From contig DAIMZM010000080.1 in assembly GCA_036733985.1 (NCBI GenBank), positions 1 to 11,799 on the forward strand: a stretch of 11,799 bases of DNA, in the 5' to 3' direction. This stretch comes from DAIMZM01 sp036733985. Its GTDB lineage: Bacteria > Bacillota > Dehalobacteriia > UBA4068. The notes beneath the pieces were generated by a model that had not been told where the DNA came from, ran no database searches, and saw only the letters and a list, made by a program, of their open reading frames with translations. A program made the position numbers and the translations under genes. Below, one piece after another: positions 1-7,018 of this stretch. The stretch's first letter is position 1, and the number at the start of each line of letters is the position of its first letter.

Positions 1-53
1 TGTTAAGCACGCCGCCAGCGTTCGTCCTGAGCCAGGATCAAACTCTCCATAAA
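1..53 (-). rRNA. rrs: 16S ribosomal RNA, 5' end (partial)
   Basis: Read on the minus strand, this segment carries the universal 16S 5' sequence AGAGTTTGATCCTGGCTCAG, followed by GACGAACGCTGGCGG and CGTGCTTAACA. The gene runs off the left edge of the window, so only about 50 nt of the roughly 1,500-nt small-subunit rRNA is present. The mature 5' end is estimated at about position 53, from the usual distance to the AGAGTTTGATC motif, and could be off by a few bases. The GACGAACGCTGG and GTGCTTAACA variants are common in Negativicutes and actinobacteria rather than typical clostridia. They are the best taxonomic hint in the window. Confidence 0.97.
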
Positions 54-259
54 AAAGTTTATCTCATACGCTTAACGCGCACTTGAATTCCTTCTACGAA
101 GAGCCGTTCGGCTCTCTTTGCTTTAAATCTCTCTTGGAGTTCCCCCCAAGGAATTTAAGGACTTTTTTAGACCCTCGCCGCTCCTTAAAGCAGCTCAGGC
201 CTCGCTTTTTTGGCTCGTTTACTGTTCAGTTCTCAAAGACCTAACCGTGTGCAACGCAC
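54..259 (-). promoter_or_regulatory. rRNA operon leader with boxA-like antitermination motif
   Basis: This is the transcribed leader between the inferred P2 start (about 259) and mature 16S. On the minus strand, positions 221-241 read GGTCTTTGAGAACTGAACAGT. This matches the conserved CTTTGA(A/G)AACT-GAACA leader element of Bacillota rRNA operons, which includes the boxA antitermination signal. Two hairpins lie nearer 16S. One is a 6-bp stem at 100-115 (AGAGCC, loop GTTC, GGCTCT). The other is a composite stem at 121-160, with CTTGG 133-137 facing CCAAG 146-150, and CTTTAAAT 121-128 facing ATTTAAGG 153-160 apart from one wobble. These probably belong to precursor folding and RNase III processing. 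Confidence 0.75.
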
Positions 260-265
260 TCTGCC

Positions 266-294
266 ATCTTAACACAACCGGCTTGGATTGTCAA
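266..294 (-). promoter_or_regulatory. rRNA promoter P2
   Basis: On the minus strand, TTGACA (289-294) and TAAGAT (266-271) are separated by exactly 17 bp, with A/T-rich DNA upstream. Transcription would start near 259, about 205 nt before mature 16S. A perfect -35 box, ideal spacing and the position just before the boxA-like leader support this as the proximal rRNA promoter. Confidence 0.88.
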
Positions 295-370
295 CACGTT
301 TTGACAAATTTCTTAAATCAGCTCAACGCTTGATTTTTGAAATCCGGCTCTTGTTTGGGAGAGCTTTAAC

Positions 371-400
371 AATATATCATGTCTCACATGGCTATGTCAA
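371..400 (-). promoter_or_regulatory. rRNA promoter P1 with UP-like tract
   Basis: On the minus strand, TTGACA (395-400) and TATATT (371-376) are separated by 18 bp. An A/T-rich tract at about 402-418 sits where an UP element would bind the alpha subunit C-terminal domain. The inferred start is near 364, about 105 bp upstream of the P2 start. Tandem promoters of this kind are normal for Bacillota rRNA operons. The distal promoter lies only about 40 bp beyond the serS terminator hairpin. Confidence 0.8.
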
Positions 401-438
401 GCCTTAATTTCACAAATTGCGCGCTTTTCCCGGCGAAG

Positions 439-467
439 CAAAAGCGCCGCTCCAGGCGGCGCTTTTG
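439..467 (-). terminator. Rho-independent terminator of serS
   Basis: A 12-bp stem (439-450 with 456-467; core AAAAGCGCCGC / GCGGCGCTTTT) with a 5-nt loop starts 14 bp after the serS stop codon. On the minus strand the stem ends in TTTT followed by GCTTC, so the T-tract is short. It separates serS from the rRNA promoters on the same strand. The A/T ends make it partly bidirectional. Confidence 0.82.
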
Positions 468-480
468 TGGCAAAAACAAC

Positions 481-1752
481 TCAGGCCTTGCAAATACGGT
501 CTACGCCCATATAAGGAATCAAGGCATCCGGCACGCGGACGCTGCCGTCCGCCTGCTGATAGTTTTCCAGGATCGCCACCACCGTACGGCCCACGGCTAC
601 GCCGGAGCCGTTCAGAGTATGCACGAATTCCGGCCTGCACCCTTCCCGGCGGAAGCGGATATTGGCCCGTCTCGCCTGGAAATCCTCACAATTGGAGCAG
701 GAGGAGATCTCCCGGTAGCAATCCGCCCCCGGCAGCCAGACTTCCAGATCATAAGTCTTGGCCGAGGAAAAGCCCATATCGCCGGTGCTCAGGCAGACTT
801 TCCGGTAGGCCAGACCCAACTTTTGCAGCACAGCTTCCGCATCGGCGGTGAGTTTCTCCAGCTCCTCATAGCTGGTCTCCGGCAGGGAGAATTTCACCAA
901 TTCCACCTTATTAAACTGATGCTGGCGGATCAGGCCCCGGGTATCCCGGCCGGCAGCCCCGGCCTCCGCCCGGAAGCAGGCGGTATAAGCGGTATAGTAA
1001 AGGGGCAGCTGGGCCGCGTCCAGCACTTCGCCGGCCAGCAGGTTGGTCACCGGCACTTCGGCGGTGGGCACCAGGTAATAGTCGGTGCCCTCCACATGAA
1101 ACATATCCTCGGCAAACTTAGGCAATTGGCCGGTGCCCCGCATGGCATTGCTGTTCACCATGAAGGGGGGCAGAATCTCGGTATAGCCATGGTTCCTGGT
1201 ATGCTCGTCCAGGAAAAAATTGACCACCGCCCGCTCCAAACGGGCGCCCAGGCCTTTATACACGGTAAAACGGGCGCCGGTAATCTTCACCGCCCGTTCA
1301 AAATCCAGAATATCCAGGTCCACGCCAATATCCCAGTGGTTCTTCGGCTCAAAGTCGAAGCCGGGCGGCTCAGACCAGCGGCACTGCTCTTCATTGAAGC
1401 TGTCGTCCGGCCCCACAGGCACGCTGGCATGGGGGATATTGGGGATGCGCATCAGGATATCGATCAGCCCCTGCTCCACCTCTTTCAGCCGCTCATCCTG
1501 GGCGGCGATAGCGTCGCCCAGCGCCCGCATTTCCGCCATCAGGCCGGAGGCGTCCTCGCCGGCTTGCTTCATCCGGCCCACTGCTTTGGATTCGGCGTTG
1601 CGGCGGGCTTTCATCTCCTCCACGCTGGCCAGAATAGACCGGCGCTCCCCTTCCAGCTCCAGGAATGAAGCCAGGGAGAGCTTGCCGCCCCGATTAGCCA
1701 AAGCTGCTTCTACCATTTCCGGATGCGCGCGCACAAATTTAAGATCCAGCAT
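481..1752 (-). CDS. serS: Seryl-tRNA synthetase
   Basis: This class II aminoacyl-tRNA synthetase activates serine with ATP and charges tRNA-Ser (and tRNA-Sec where present) in the cytoplasm. The protein is 423 aa, the normal length. Residues about 1-105 form the N-terminal domain with the tRNA-binding antiparallel coiled-coil arm (charged heptads about 30-100). The catalytic domain follows. It contains the TxE serine-binding loop (TAE about 230-232), motif 2 (FRAEAGAAGRDTRGLIRQHQ, about 260-279) and motif 3 (GSGVAVGRTVVAILE, about 382-396). I chose ATG at 1752, whose AGGAGGT is 6 nt away, over the in-frame TTG at 1755, which is too close to it. The gene has its own promoter and terminator and precedes the rRNA operon. 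The identification is secure. Confidence 0.98.
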   Translation of the reverse strand: MLDLKFVRAHPEMVEAALANRGGKLSLASFLELEGERRSILASVEEMKARRNAESKAVGRMKQAGEDASGLMAEMRALGDAIAAQDERLKEVEQGLIDILMRIPNIPHASVPVGPDDSFNEEQCRWSEPPGFDFEPKNHWDIGVDLDILDFERAVKITGARFTVYKGLGARLERAVVNFFLDEHTRNHGYTEILPPFMVNSNAMRGTGQLPKFAEDMFHVEGTDYYLVPTAEVPVTNLLAGEVLDAAQLPLYYTAYTACFRAEAGAAGRDTRGLIRQHQFNKVELVKFSLPETSYEELEKLTADAEAVLQKLGLAYRKVCLSTGDMGFSSAKTYDLEVWLPGADCYREISSCSNCEDFQARRANIRFRREGCRPEFVHTLNGSGVAVGRTVVAILENYQQADGSVRVPDALIPYMGVDRICKA

Positions 1753-1779
1753 CAAAACACCTCCTTAAATAGCCTTCTT

Positions 1780-1808
1780 ATTATAATACACCGCCTAGGG
1801 TAATTCAA
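1780..1808 (-). promoter_or_regulatory. serS promoter
   Basis: On the minus strand, TTGAAT (1803-1808) and TATAAT (1780-1785) are separated by 17 bp. The inferred start near 1773 leaves a leader of only about 20 nt before the ATG. There is no room for a T-box leader, which often controls serS in Bacillota. The stretch from 1809 to 1967, further upstream, shows no gene and no convincing site. Confidence 0.75.
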
Positions 1809-1967
1809 TACCTGATTCGCCGTTTATTCCGTTGCGCTACCCCTTCCATCCTTTGCTCATGGAAATTGTGAATTTTGTCCGCTTTGTTGCTAAAAGATCA
1901 AAAAAACTTTCGGCGTTTGCTTTCCTGGTATAAATTTTAGCGTGTTTTATTTTTCGTCAGATTTCAT

Positions 1968-2003
1968 TTGAAATGTCCATACTGATTAAGATATAATTAT
2001 AAT
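1968..2003 (+). promoter_or_regulatory. Promoter of the GGDEF gene
   Basis: TTGAAA (1968-1973) and TATAAT (1992-1997) are 18 bp apart. A second TATAAT follows immediately (1998-2003), so two adjacent -10 boxes are possible. The surrounding DNA is strongly A/T-rich, in contrast to the GC-rich genes. The inferred start near 2004-2010 would give a leader of about 145-150 nt, containing the hairpin at 2057-2095. Confidence 0.6.
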
Positions 2004-2056
2004 GTGAATTTATTATTTACTTATTAAAAAATAACCATCTTACCTTATCCTTGATT

Positions 2057-2111
2057 CGGGGCCAACCTGTTGACCTGCGAAAGGCAACGGCCCCGTTAAT
2101 TGTGTTGCCGG
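2057..2111 (+). promoter_or_regulatory. Folded 5' leader of the GGDEF gene, possible riboswitch or attenuator
   Basis: Outer stem CGGGGCC (2057-2063) pairs perfectly with GGCCCCG (2089-2095). Inside it, GTTG-A-CCT (2069-2076) pairs with AGGCAAC (2082-2088) around the loop GCGAA, leaving a 5-nt bulge AACCT (2064-2068) and one bulged A. The segment GGCAAC (2083-2088) can alternatively pair with GTTGCC (2104-2109), which is followed by GGTGTTTTT. The two folds exclude each other, as in a switch. It does not match the c-di-GMP-I, c-di-GMP-II or other riboswitch consensus sequences I can recall. The pairing is seen directly. A regulatory role is an inference. Confidence 0.45.
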
Positions 2112-2154
2112 TGTTTTTCCCCACGCTTTCCGGAAGGTAAAGAGGTCATATTTT

Positions 2155-3612
2155 ATGGAAGAAAGCCGCAACCGGCAGCAGCCGGCGCCCCGAGAAAATC
2201 TTGAGCCTAGCGCAGCCCACCGCACCGGGCAGGCAGTGGATCTGGCGGAAAATGTCCTTAGCCAAAAGGACGGGGAAGCCGCGGCTTGGAGCAGGGACAA
2301 CCGGGAAGAGCTGGCCCGCCTGGCCAGGATGGCCTCCCTGGATCCTCTGACCGGCCTGCTGAACCGTTCCGGAATGGAGCAGCGCATCAGTGAAGCCCTG
2401 CTGGCTATGGGGCCGGAGGACACCTATGCCTTGTTCATGCTGGATATGGACAATTTTAAGCAGATCAACGACCTGCTGGGGCATCCGGAGGGGGACCGCT
2501 GCTTATCCCGGGCGGCCAGGGATATTGCCCGGCAATTCCGCTCCTCCGATATTGTGGGGCGCATCGGCGGTGATGAATTTATGGCCTTCCTGCCCCGGAA
2601 CGCCGCCGCCAGCCTGGTGCGGAATAAAGCTTTCGCCTTGGTGGACGCCTTGCAGTTCACCATGTGCGCCAACCGGCCTATCCAGCTTTCCTGCAGCGTG
2701 GGGGTGGTGATCGGCCGGGGCCCGGCAGCGTTTTCCGCCCTTTACCAACAGGCGGATCTGGCCCTCTATACAGCCAAAAACGGAGGCAAATGCCGCTATC
2801 ATATTGCGGAATTCAATCCAGGCGCCGCCGACAGGCCCAGGGCCCCGGTTAATGACAGCATCAACGCGGTGCAGCTGAAGGATTTGCTGGAATACATGGA
2901 TGGCGGCGTGATTCTGCTGGAATTGGCGGAGCAGGTGCGGCAGATCTATGTCAGCCCCGGCTATTGCCGGATGCTGGGCTGCCAGCCGGACAGCTATGAC
3001 CTGCCCCGGGCCCTTTCGGAAACGGCCGTGCATCCGGAGGATATCCCCGGCCTGGAAAAAGCCCTGAGAACCGGCGCGGCCCAGGGTATTGCGGCGGACT
3101 GCATCTTCCGGGAAACCGCGGACGGCCAAAACTGGCAATGGCGGCATTGCCGGGCCGCGTCCCTCCGCTACACCGGCAGCCCCTATCCGGTCATGGTGGC
3201 ATTGATCACGGATATCAGCCAATTCCAGCATGTCCTGGAGATGTTCCAATTAATTCAGTGCTGTTCTTTCCGGGCCTTCGGCATCTATGAAATGGGCGAG
3301 CCCGTCCAGACGCTTTACTGCAGCGAGCAGCTGCTGGCGCGCACCGGCCTGACCCAGAAAGAATACCGGCGGCGGGTAGCGGAAGACGCCACAGTGCTTT
3401 TCCACCCTATTGATTCGCCGGACGCCTACGGCCAGGTTTTAGCCGCCCTGGAGCAGGACCGCCCTTTGGACCTGATCTATCATGCCAATGACGGCTTCTG
3501 GCAAAACAGCGGGCTGATGCGGGCTCAGGGGGTAAAAATCGGCGAACAGAACGGCCACCCGCTGATACTGGCCCTGTTCAGCGACTATGTTCCTCCGGCA
3601 GAGCGAAATTAG
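2155..3612 (+). CDS. Diguanylate cyclase with GGDEF-PAS-PAS order
   Basis: The predicted 485-aa cytosolic enzyme makes cyclic di-GMP from two GTP. After a polar N-terminus (1-55), the GGDEF domain runs from about 60 to 220. It starts with SLDPLTGLLNR, has the metal and nucleotide motif LDMDNFKQINDLLGH (96-110), and an intact GGDEF active site at 138-142. RSSD at 129-132, five residues before GGDEF, is a complete RxxD inhibitory I-site, so product feedback is expected. Residues about 243-357 resemble a PAS domain (HPEDIPGLEKAL; end VALITDISQF). A second, weaker PAS-like region spans about 365-475. There are no membrane segments and no EAL domain. Sensor domains normally precede GGDEF, so this order is unusual. 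The ATG follows AGAGG with 8-9 nt spacing. Confidence 0.9.
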   Translation: MEESRNRQQPAPRENLEPSAAHRTGQAVDLAENVLSQKDGEAAAWSRDNREELARLARMASLDPLTGLLNRSGMEQRISEALLAMGPEDTYALFMLDMDNFKQINDLLGHPEGDRCLSRAARDIARQFRSSDIVGRIGGDEFMAFLPRNAAASLVRNKAFALVDALQFTMCANRPIQLSCSVGVVIGRGPAAFSALYQQADLALYTAKNGGKCRYHIAEFNPGAADRPRAPVNDSINAVQLKDLLEYMDGGVILLELAEQVRQIYVSPGYCRMLGCQPDSYDLPRALSETAVHPEDIPGLEKALRTGAAQGIAADCIFRETADGQNWQWRHCRAASLRYTGSPYPVMVALITDISQFQHVLEMFQLIQCCSFRAFGIYEMGEPVQTLYCSEQLLARTGLTQKEYRRRVAEDATVLFHPIDSPDAYGQVLAALEQDRPLDLIYHANDGFWQNSGLMRAQGVKIGEQNGHPLILALFSDYVPPAERN

Positions 3613-3635
3613 CTTGAGGCGCCGCTGCCTTCTGT

Positions 3636-3664
3636 TTGACTTTTTTTAAGCAAAGGATTATAAT
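3636..3664 (+). promoter_or_regulatory. Promoter of the M24 peptidase gene
   Basis: TTGACT (3636-3641) and a perfect TATAAT (3659-3664) are separated by 17 bp. The inferred start near 3671 leaves a leader of under 20 nt, which carries the ribosome binding site AAGGAGAGG. The peptidase gene is therefore independent of the GGDEF gene that ends 24 bp upstream. Confidence 0.8.
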
Positions 3665-3687
3665 TTTCCTGAAAAGGAGAGGTTGCG

Positions 3688-4779
3688 ATGCGAGAACAAT
3701 ATGTAAAAAAACTGATTACCCTACTGGACGGGGCCGGCCTGGACGCCATGCTGATCTGCCCCAGCGAAGAGCTGAAATTCTTTGCCGGCTTTTCACCGAT
3801 GATGTGCGAGCGCTTCCAGGGCCTGTTCATCAAAACCGACGGCAGCATTTTTTATGTCTGCAACCTGATTTACGGCGATGAAATGCGGGAAGCCTTCCAG
3901 CATCAGGTGCCGGTGTACACCTGGTTCGATGGCGACGGCATGCTGGGGCCGGTGGGCGAAATCCTGAGCGAACAGGGCCTGGCCGGAAAAAAGGTGGGGG
4001 TCAATTCCACTGCCCAGGCTTTCAACATCCTGGATATCGCGGAGCGGACCGGGATCAGTTTCCAAAACGGCAAGCCCCTGCTGGAAGAGACCCGCATCAT
4101 CAAAACCCGGGAAGAGCTGGACATCATGCGCAAAGCGGCGGCCATCGCGGACGCGGCCTTTGAGCCCACCCTGGCCTTCATCAAGCCGGGGATGAAGGAA
4201 GCCGAGATCCGGGACTTCATGTTCGCGGAAATGGCCAAGGGGGGCGGTGTTAATCTGTGGGCCATCGTCGCTTCCGGCCCCAATTCCGGCTTCCCCCATT
4301 ACAGCAGCTATGACCGGGTGATCCAGGAAGGGGACTGCATTGTGCTGGACTGGGGCTGCGAATACCAGGGCATGCAAAGCGATATGTCCCGCACCATTTT
4401 TGTGGGCAGCGTTACGGAGGAGCAGCGCCGGCTCTATGATCTGGCCAGCCGTTCCAACCTGGCCGCCCAAGCCGCGGCTGTGGAAGGGGCCTTCATCCCG
4501 GATATCGACCGGATCGCCCGGGAAGTCCTGGATGAGCAAGGCTATGCCAAGACCCTGCTCAACCGCACCGGCCACGGCATCGGCTATATGATCCATGAAG
4601 CGCCGGATATCAAGACCTGCAATGCCCGGAAGCTGGAACGGGGCATGTGCTTCTCCATTGAGCCCGGCATTTACCTGGCTAATAAATTCGGTATGCGTAT
4701 CGAAAACATCGTGGCCATCAATGAAAACGGGGAAACAGAGATCCTGAACAAAGCCCGCCGGGAACTGATCGTCGTCTGA
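3688..4779 (+). CDS. M24 family Xaa-Pro dipeptidase/aminopeptidase
   Basis: This 363-aa cytoplasmic metallopeptidase should remove N-terminal residues before proline or split Xaa-Pro dipeptides, recycling proline peptides. It has the two-domain creatinase/prolidase layout. The N-terminal domain (about 1-130) contributes to oligomer and substrate contacts, and the pita-bread catalytic domain covers about 140-355. All five ligands of the two-metal centre are present: D221 (VLDWG), D232 (SDMSRT), H296 (TGHGIGY), E325 (SIEPGIY) and E339 (RIENIV). H204 and H303 (HEAP) fit the conserved catalytic histidines. Length matches PepQ/YpdF-like proteins. Whether it is dipeptidase or aminopeptidase cannot be read from sequence alone. 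It has its own promoter and ends at a strong hairpin. Confidence 0.93.
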   Translation: MREQYVKKLITLLDGAGLDAMLICPSEELKFFAGFSPMMCERFQGLFIKTDGSIFYVCNLIYGDEMREAFQHQVPVYTWFDGDGMLGPVGEILSEQGLAGKKVGVNSTAQAFNILDIAERTGISFQNGKPLLEETRIIKTREELDIMRKAAAIADAAFEPTLAFIKPGMKEAEIRDFMFAEMAKGGGVNLWAIVASGPNSGFPHYSSYDRVIQEGDCIVLDWGCEYQGMQSDMSRTIFVGSVTEEQRRLYDLASRSNLAAQAAAVEGAFIPDIDRIAREVLDEQGYAKTLLNRTGHGIGYMIHEAPDIKTCNARKLERGMCFSIEPGIYLANKFGMRIENIVAINENGETEILNKARRELIVV

Positions 4780-4807
4780 GTCCTTTACCAAGCTAAAGCC
4801 GATAACT

Positions 4808-4839
4808 GAACAGGCTGCCGCAATTGCGGCAGCCTGTTC
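4808..4839. terminator. Bidirectional terminator between convergent peptidase genes
   Basis: A perfect 14-bp stem (GAACAGGCTGCCGC 4808-4821, complement 4826-4839) with an AATT loop lies 28 bp after the M24 stop and 40 bp beyond the M18 stop. On the plus strand it is followed by TCTTTGG, on the minus strand by AGTTATC, so T-tracts are weak on both sides. Stem strength and location between convergent genes support termination in both directions. Confidence 0.85.
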
Positions 4840-4879
4840 TTTGGCCGATTTCTTTGGCCAAGCGCTTTCAGATAAAACC

Positions 4880-6268
4880 TTAGGGCTGATCGACGGATTC
4901 CAGGAACGCCTTATAACCCTTCCAGGCTTCATAGATATCCGCTTTGCTGGCGATTTCCCAAGGCGCGTGCATGCTCAGCACCGCCACGCCGCTGTCCACC
5001 ACATCCATGCCGTAAAGGGCCAGCACATAGGCGATGGTGCCGCCGCCGCCCACGTCCACCTTACCCAGTTCCGCGCTTTGATAGCAGACCCCGGCCGCTT
5101 CCAGCACCCGGCGGAGGAAGCCCAGGTATTCCGCATTGGCGTCGCTGGAACCGGATTTGCCGCCGGAGCCGGTATATTTATTGAACACCAGGCCCTGGCC
5201 CAAGAAAGCCGCGTTCTTCTTCTCAAAGGAAGCGGCGTAGAGGGGGTCGAAGGCGGCGCTCACATCTGAGCTGAGCATGCGGGAAGCCGCCAGGCAGCGG
5301 CGAAGGGTCAGCAGGGAGCTGTCGCCGGAGAGGGCCAGCAATTCCGCCACCGCGTTTTCGAAGAACAGGGCCCGGGCGCCGGTAGCGCCCACGCTGCCCA
5401 CCTCCTCCTTATCCACCAGCAGGCAGCAGGCGGTGCGCGCCACCTGATCCGCATCCAGCATAGCCCAAAGAGAGGTGAAAGCGCAGACCCGGTCGTCCTG
5501 GCCGTAAGCCAGGATCATGCTGCGGTCGAAACCCGCTTCCCTGGCTTTGCCCGCGGGCACCAGCTCCCATTCGGCGGAAAAGAAGTCTTCTTCCTCAATG
5601 CCGTACTGTTCTTTGAGGATCTGGCGGACATGGGCCGCCACCCCGTCCTTATCCTGATCCTTCAAGGGGCGGGAACCCACCAGCAGATCCAGATCCTCCC
5701 CTTCCACCACTTTATTGGCTTTTTTCTCCAGCTGCTCCTTGGATAAATGGATCAGCAGATCGGTGACGCAAAAGGCCGGATCAGCCTCATCCTCACCGAT
5801 GACCACATTGACCAGGCTGCCGTCCTTTTTCGCCACCACGCCGTGAATGGCTAACGGCATGGCCACCCACTGGTACTTTTTGATGCCGCCGTAATAATGG
5901 GTATCCAGATAAGCCTGGCCCCCTTCCTCATAGAGGGGGTTTTGCTTGATATCCAGCCGGGGGGAATCGATATGGGCGCCCAGGATATTCAGGCCTTCGG
6001 CCAGGGGGCGGCTGCCGATATTGAACAGGGCCACCGCTTTATCCATCACGGAAAGGTAGATCTTATCCCCGGCCTTTAAGGGCTGGCCGGCCTGGACAAA
6101 ATCCGCCAAAGGCCGGTAGCCGGCCTGCTTTGCCGCTACCACAGCCAAAGAGGCGCATTCCCGCTCTGTTTTGCCCCCATCCAAAAAGGCCCGGTAGTCC
6201 TGGCTCAGCTTTTCCAGGGCAGCCAGTTCCGGCTGGTCATACCTTTGCCAAGCATTTTTTCTTTCCAT
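4880..6268 (-). CDS. M18 family aminopeptidase
   Basis: This predicted cytosolic zinc aminopeptidase of the aspartyl aminopeptidase family releases N-terminal residues from peptides. Using ATG at 6268 gives 462 aa, typical for the bacterial M18 group. Metal and catalytic residues are all visible: H99 (GAHIDSPRLD), D258/D259 (YGQDDR), E288/E289 (DKEEVGSVGA), D335 (SSDVSAAFD) and H434 (MHAPWEIAS). I prefer the MERKNAW start because GGAG lies 8 nt upstream of it. The ATG at 6274, two codons earlier, is only 2 nt from the same GGAG. The gene faces the M24 peptidase and shares its terminator. Both would act in intracellular peptide breakdown. The substrate preference (acidic or broader) is not evident. 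Confidence 0.95.
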   Translation of the reverse strand: MERKNAWQRYDQPELAALEKLSQDYRAFLDGGKTERECASLAVVAAKQAGYRPLADFVQAGQPLKAGDKIYLSVMDKAVALFNIGSRPLAEGLNILGAHIDSPRLDIKQNPLYEEGGQAYLDTHYYGGIKKYQWVAMPLAIHGVVAKKDGSLVNVVIGEDEADPAFCVTDLLIHLSKEQLEKKANKVVEGEDLDLLVGSRPLKDQDKDGVAAHVRQILKEQYGIEEEDFFSAEWELVPAGKAREAGFDRSMILAYGQDDRVCAFTSLWAMLDADQVARTACCLLVDKEEVGSVGATGARALFFENAVAELLALSGDSSLLTLRRCLAASRMLSSDVSAAFDPLYAASFEKKNAAFLGQGLVFNKYTGSGGKSGSSDANAEYLGFLRRVLEAAGVCYQSAELGKVDVGGGGTIAYVLALYGMDVVDSGVAVLSMHAPWEIASKADIYEAWKGYKAFLESVDQP

Positions 6269-6282
6269 ATACATGTCTCCTT

Positions 6283-6311
6283 ATTCTAATCTTTGAACCG
6301 CTGCTATACAA
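6283..6311 (-). promoter_or_regulatory. Possible promoter of the M18 gene
   Basis: On the minus strand, TTGTAT (6306-6311) and TAGAAT (6283-6288) are 17 bp apart. The leader would be very short, about 8-10 nt before the start codon at 6268. The -35 box overlaps a T-rich tract downstream of thpR, so co-transcription with thpR is the alternative. Confidence 0.4.
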
Positions 6312-6376
6312 AAAAATAATCTGCCGGCATCAGGGCCAAGCCATTTAAAGTCCAGCTTGCCCAGGGGCGGCGGCTT

Positions 6377-6880
6377 TTATGACAACGCTTTGGCATAGAC
6401 CTCCGTATAGACCAGCCTTCCCCCCGCCCGCTCGGATTTCATCAGGGCGATGCGGGATACCGTCATGGCCAGCCTGGGGATCTCCAGACGGGGGGGCGCT
6501 GCCGCCGCTACTTGCCGGGCAATGGTGATATGGGGTTTGAAGGGCTTCCGGTCAAAATCCAGGCCCGCCTGGGCCAGCTCTTGGCGGAGGGCGGCGGCCA
6601 AGGCGGCCAAAGCCGGGTTTTGTTCCACGCCCACCCAATAGAGATCGCCGAAACGGCCTCCCCCGCCCACCGTCAGGCTGAAAGCCTGGCCCGGGGCCCT
6701 GTCCATGGCCTGAATGATCTCTGCCGCCCGCCCGCTCTCGCCGATAAAGGCCAGGGTCAGATGAAGATTCTCCCGCCGGGTAAAATTGCCGCCCGTGGCC
6801 TGCTCCCGCAGCTGGCGGATCGCCTCCAGCAGCATTTCCTCAATTTCCGCTGAAAAATGCAGGGCAATAAATAAGCGCAT
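6377..6880 (-). CDS. thpR: RNA 2',3'-cyclic phosphodiesterase (2H family)
   Basis: This 167-aa cytoplasmic protein belongs to the LigT/ThpR branch of the 2H phosphoesterases. These enzymes hydrolyse 2',3'-cyclic phosphate ends of RNA, and some members ligate 2'-5' RNA ends in vitro. Both signature HxTx motifs are present: HLTL at 40-43 and HITI at 117-120, the latter within KPHITIAR. The start MRLFIAL is typical and length is within the family range (about 170-190 aa). ATG at 6880 follows GGAGGGG. A good promoter lies about 75 bp upstream. The gene lies 108 bp upstream of the M18 start on the same strand. The physiological RNA substrate in bacteria is generally unclear. Confidence 0.93.
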   Translation of the reverse strand: MRLFIALHFSAEIEEMLLEAIRQLREQATGGNFTRRENLHLTLAFIGESGRAAEIIQAMDRAPGQAFSLTVGGGGRFGDLYWVGVEQNPALAALAAALRQELAQAGLDFDRKPFKPHITIARQVAAAAPPRLEIPRLAMTVSRIALMKSERAGGRLVYTEVYAKALS

Positions 6881-6952
6881 ATCCCCTCCACAACCAGTCC
6901 CCGGGCAGGCGGAGAACAGGCCCCGGCAGCCGGCCTTCCAGATTCTGCTTCT

Positions 6953-6981
6953 ATTATGATGACTTTTGCCCCAACTGTCAA
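6953..6981 (-). promoter_or_regulatory. thpR promoter
   Basis: On the minus strand, TTGACA (6976-6981) and CATAAT (6953-6958) are separated by 17 bp. Transcription would start near 6946, giving a leader of about 65 nt. The -35 box lies 3 bp from the tandem palindromes at 6985-7014. Confidence 0.75.
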
Positions 6982-6984
6982 CAG

Positions 6985-7014
6985 GAACCGGCCGGTTCTG
7001 ATCCCGGCCGGTTC
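6985..7014. repeat. Tandem GC palindromes / 11-bp hairpin between thpR and tspO
   Basis: GAACCGGCCGG (6985-6995) and CCGGCCGGTTC (7004-7014) form a perfect 11-bp inverted repeat with an 8-nt spacer. The same DNA can be read as a direct repeat of CCGGCCGGTTCT (6988-6999 and 7004-7015). Each copy is centred on the palindrome CCGGCCGG, 16 bp apart. It abuts the thpR -35 box. There is no proper T-tract on either strand, so an operator is as plausible as a terminator. Confidence 0.6.
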
Positions 7015-7018
7015 TTCA

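Noticed and set aside
379..1668. Long open frame on the plus strand opposite serS
   Set aside because: It is the antisense shadow of a well-conserved GC-rich gene, has no ribosome binding site, and its translation resembles no known family. It also starts inside the rRNA P1 promoter.
1753..2150. T-box leader for serS
   Set aside because: No T-box sequence (AGGGTGGNACCGCG type) is present, and the serS promoter leaves only about 20 nt of leader.
2041..2154. Known c-di-GMP-I riboswitch upstream of the GGDEF gene
   Set aside because: The conserved GGGACGCAAAGCC-type core is missing; only a superficial GCGAAAGG loop similarity exists. It is kept as an unclassified leader.
3616..3647. Intrinsic terminator after the GGDEF gene
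   Set aside because: The stem is only about 5 bp (AGGC/GCCT plus a wobble), and the T-run starts about 10 nt after it. The T-run also belongs to the next promoter.
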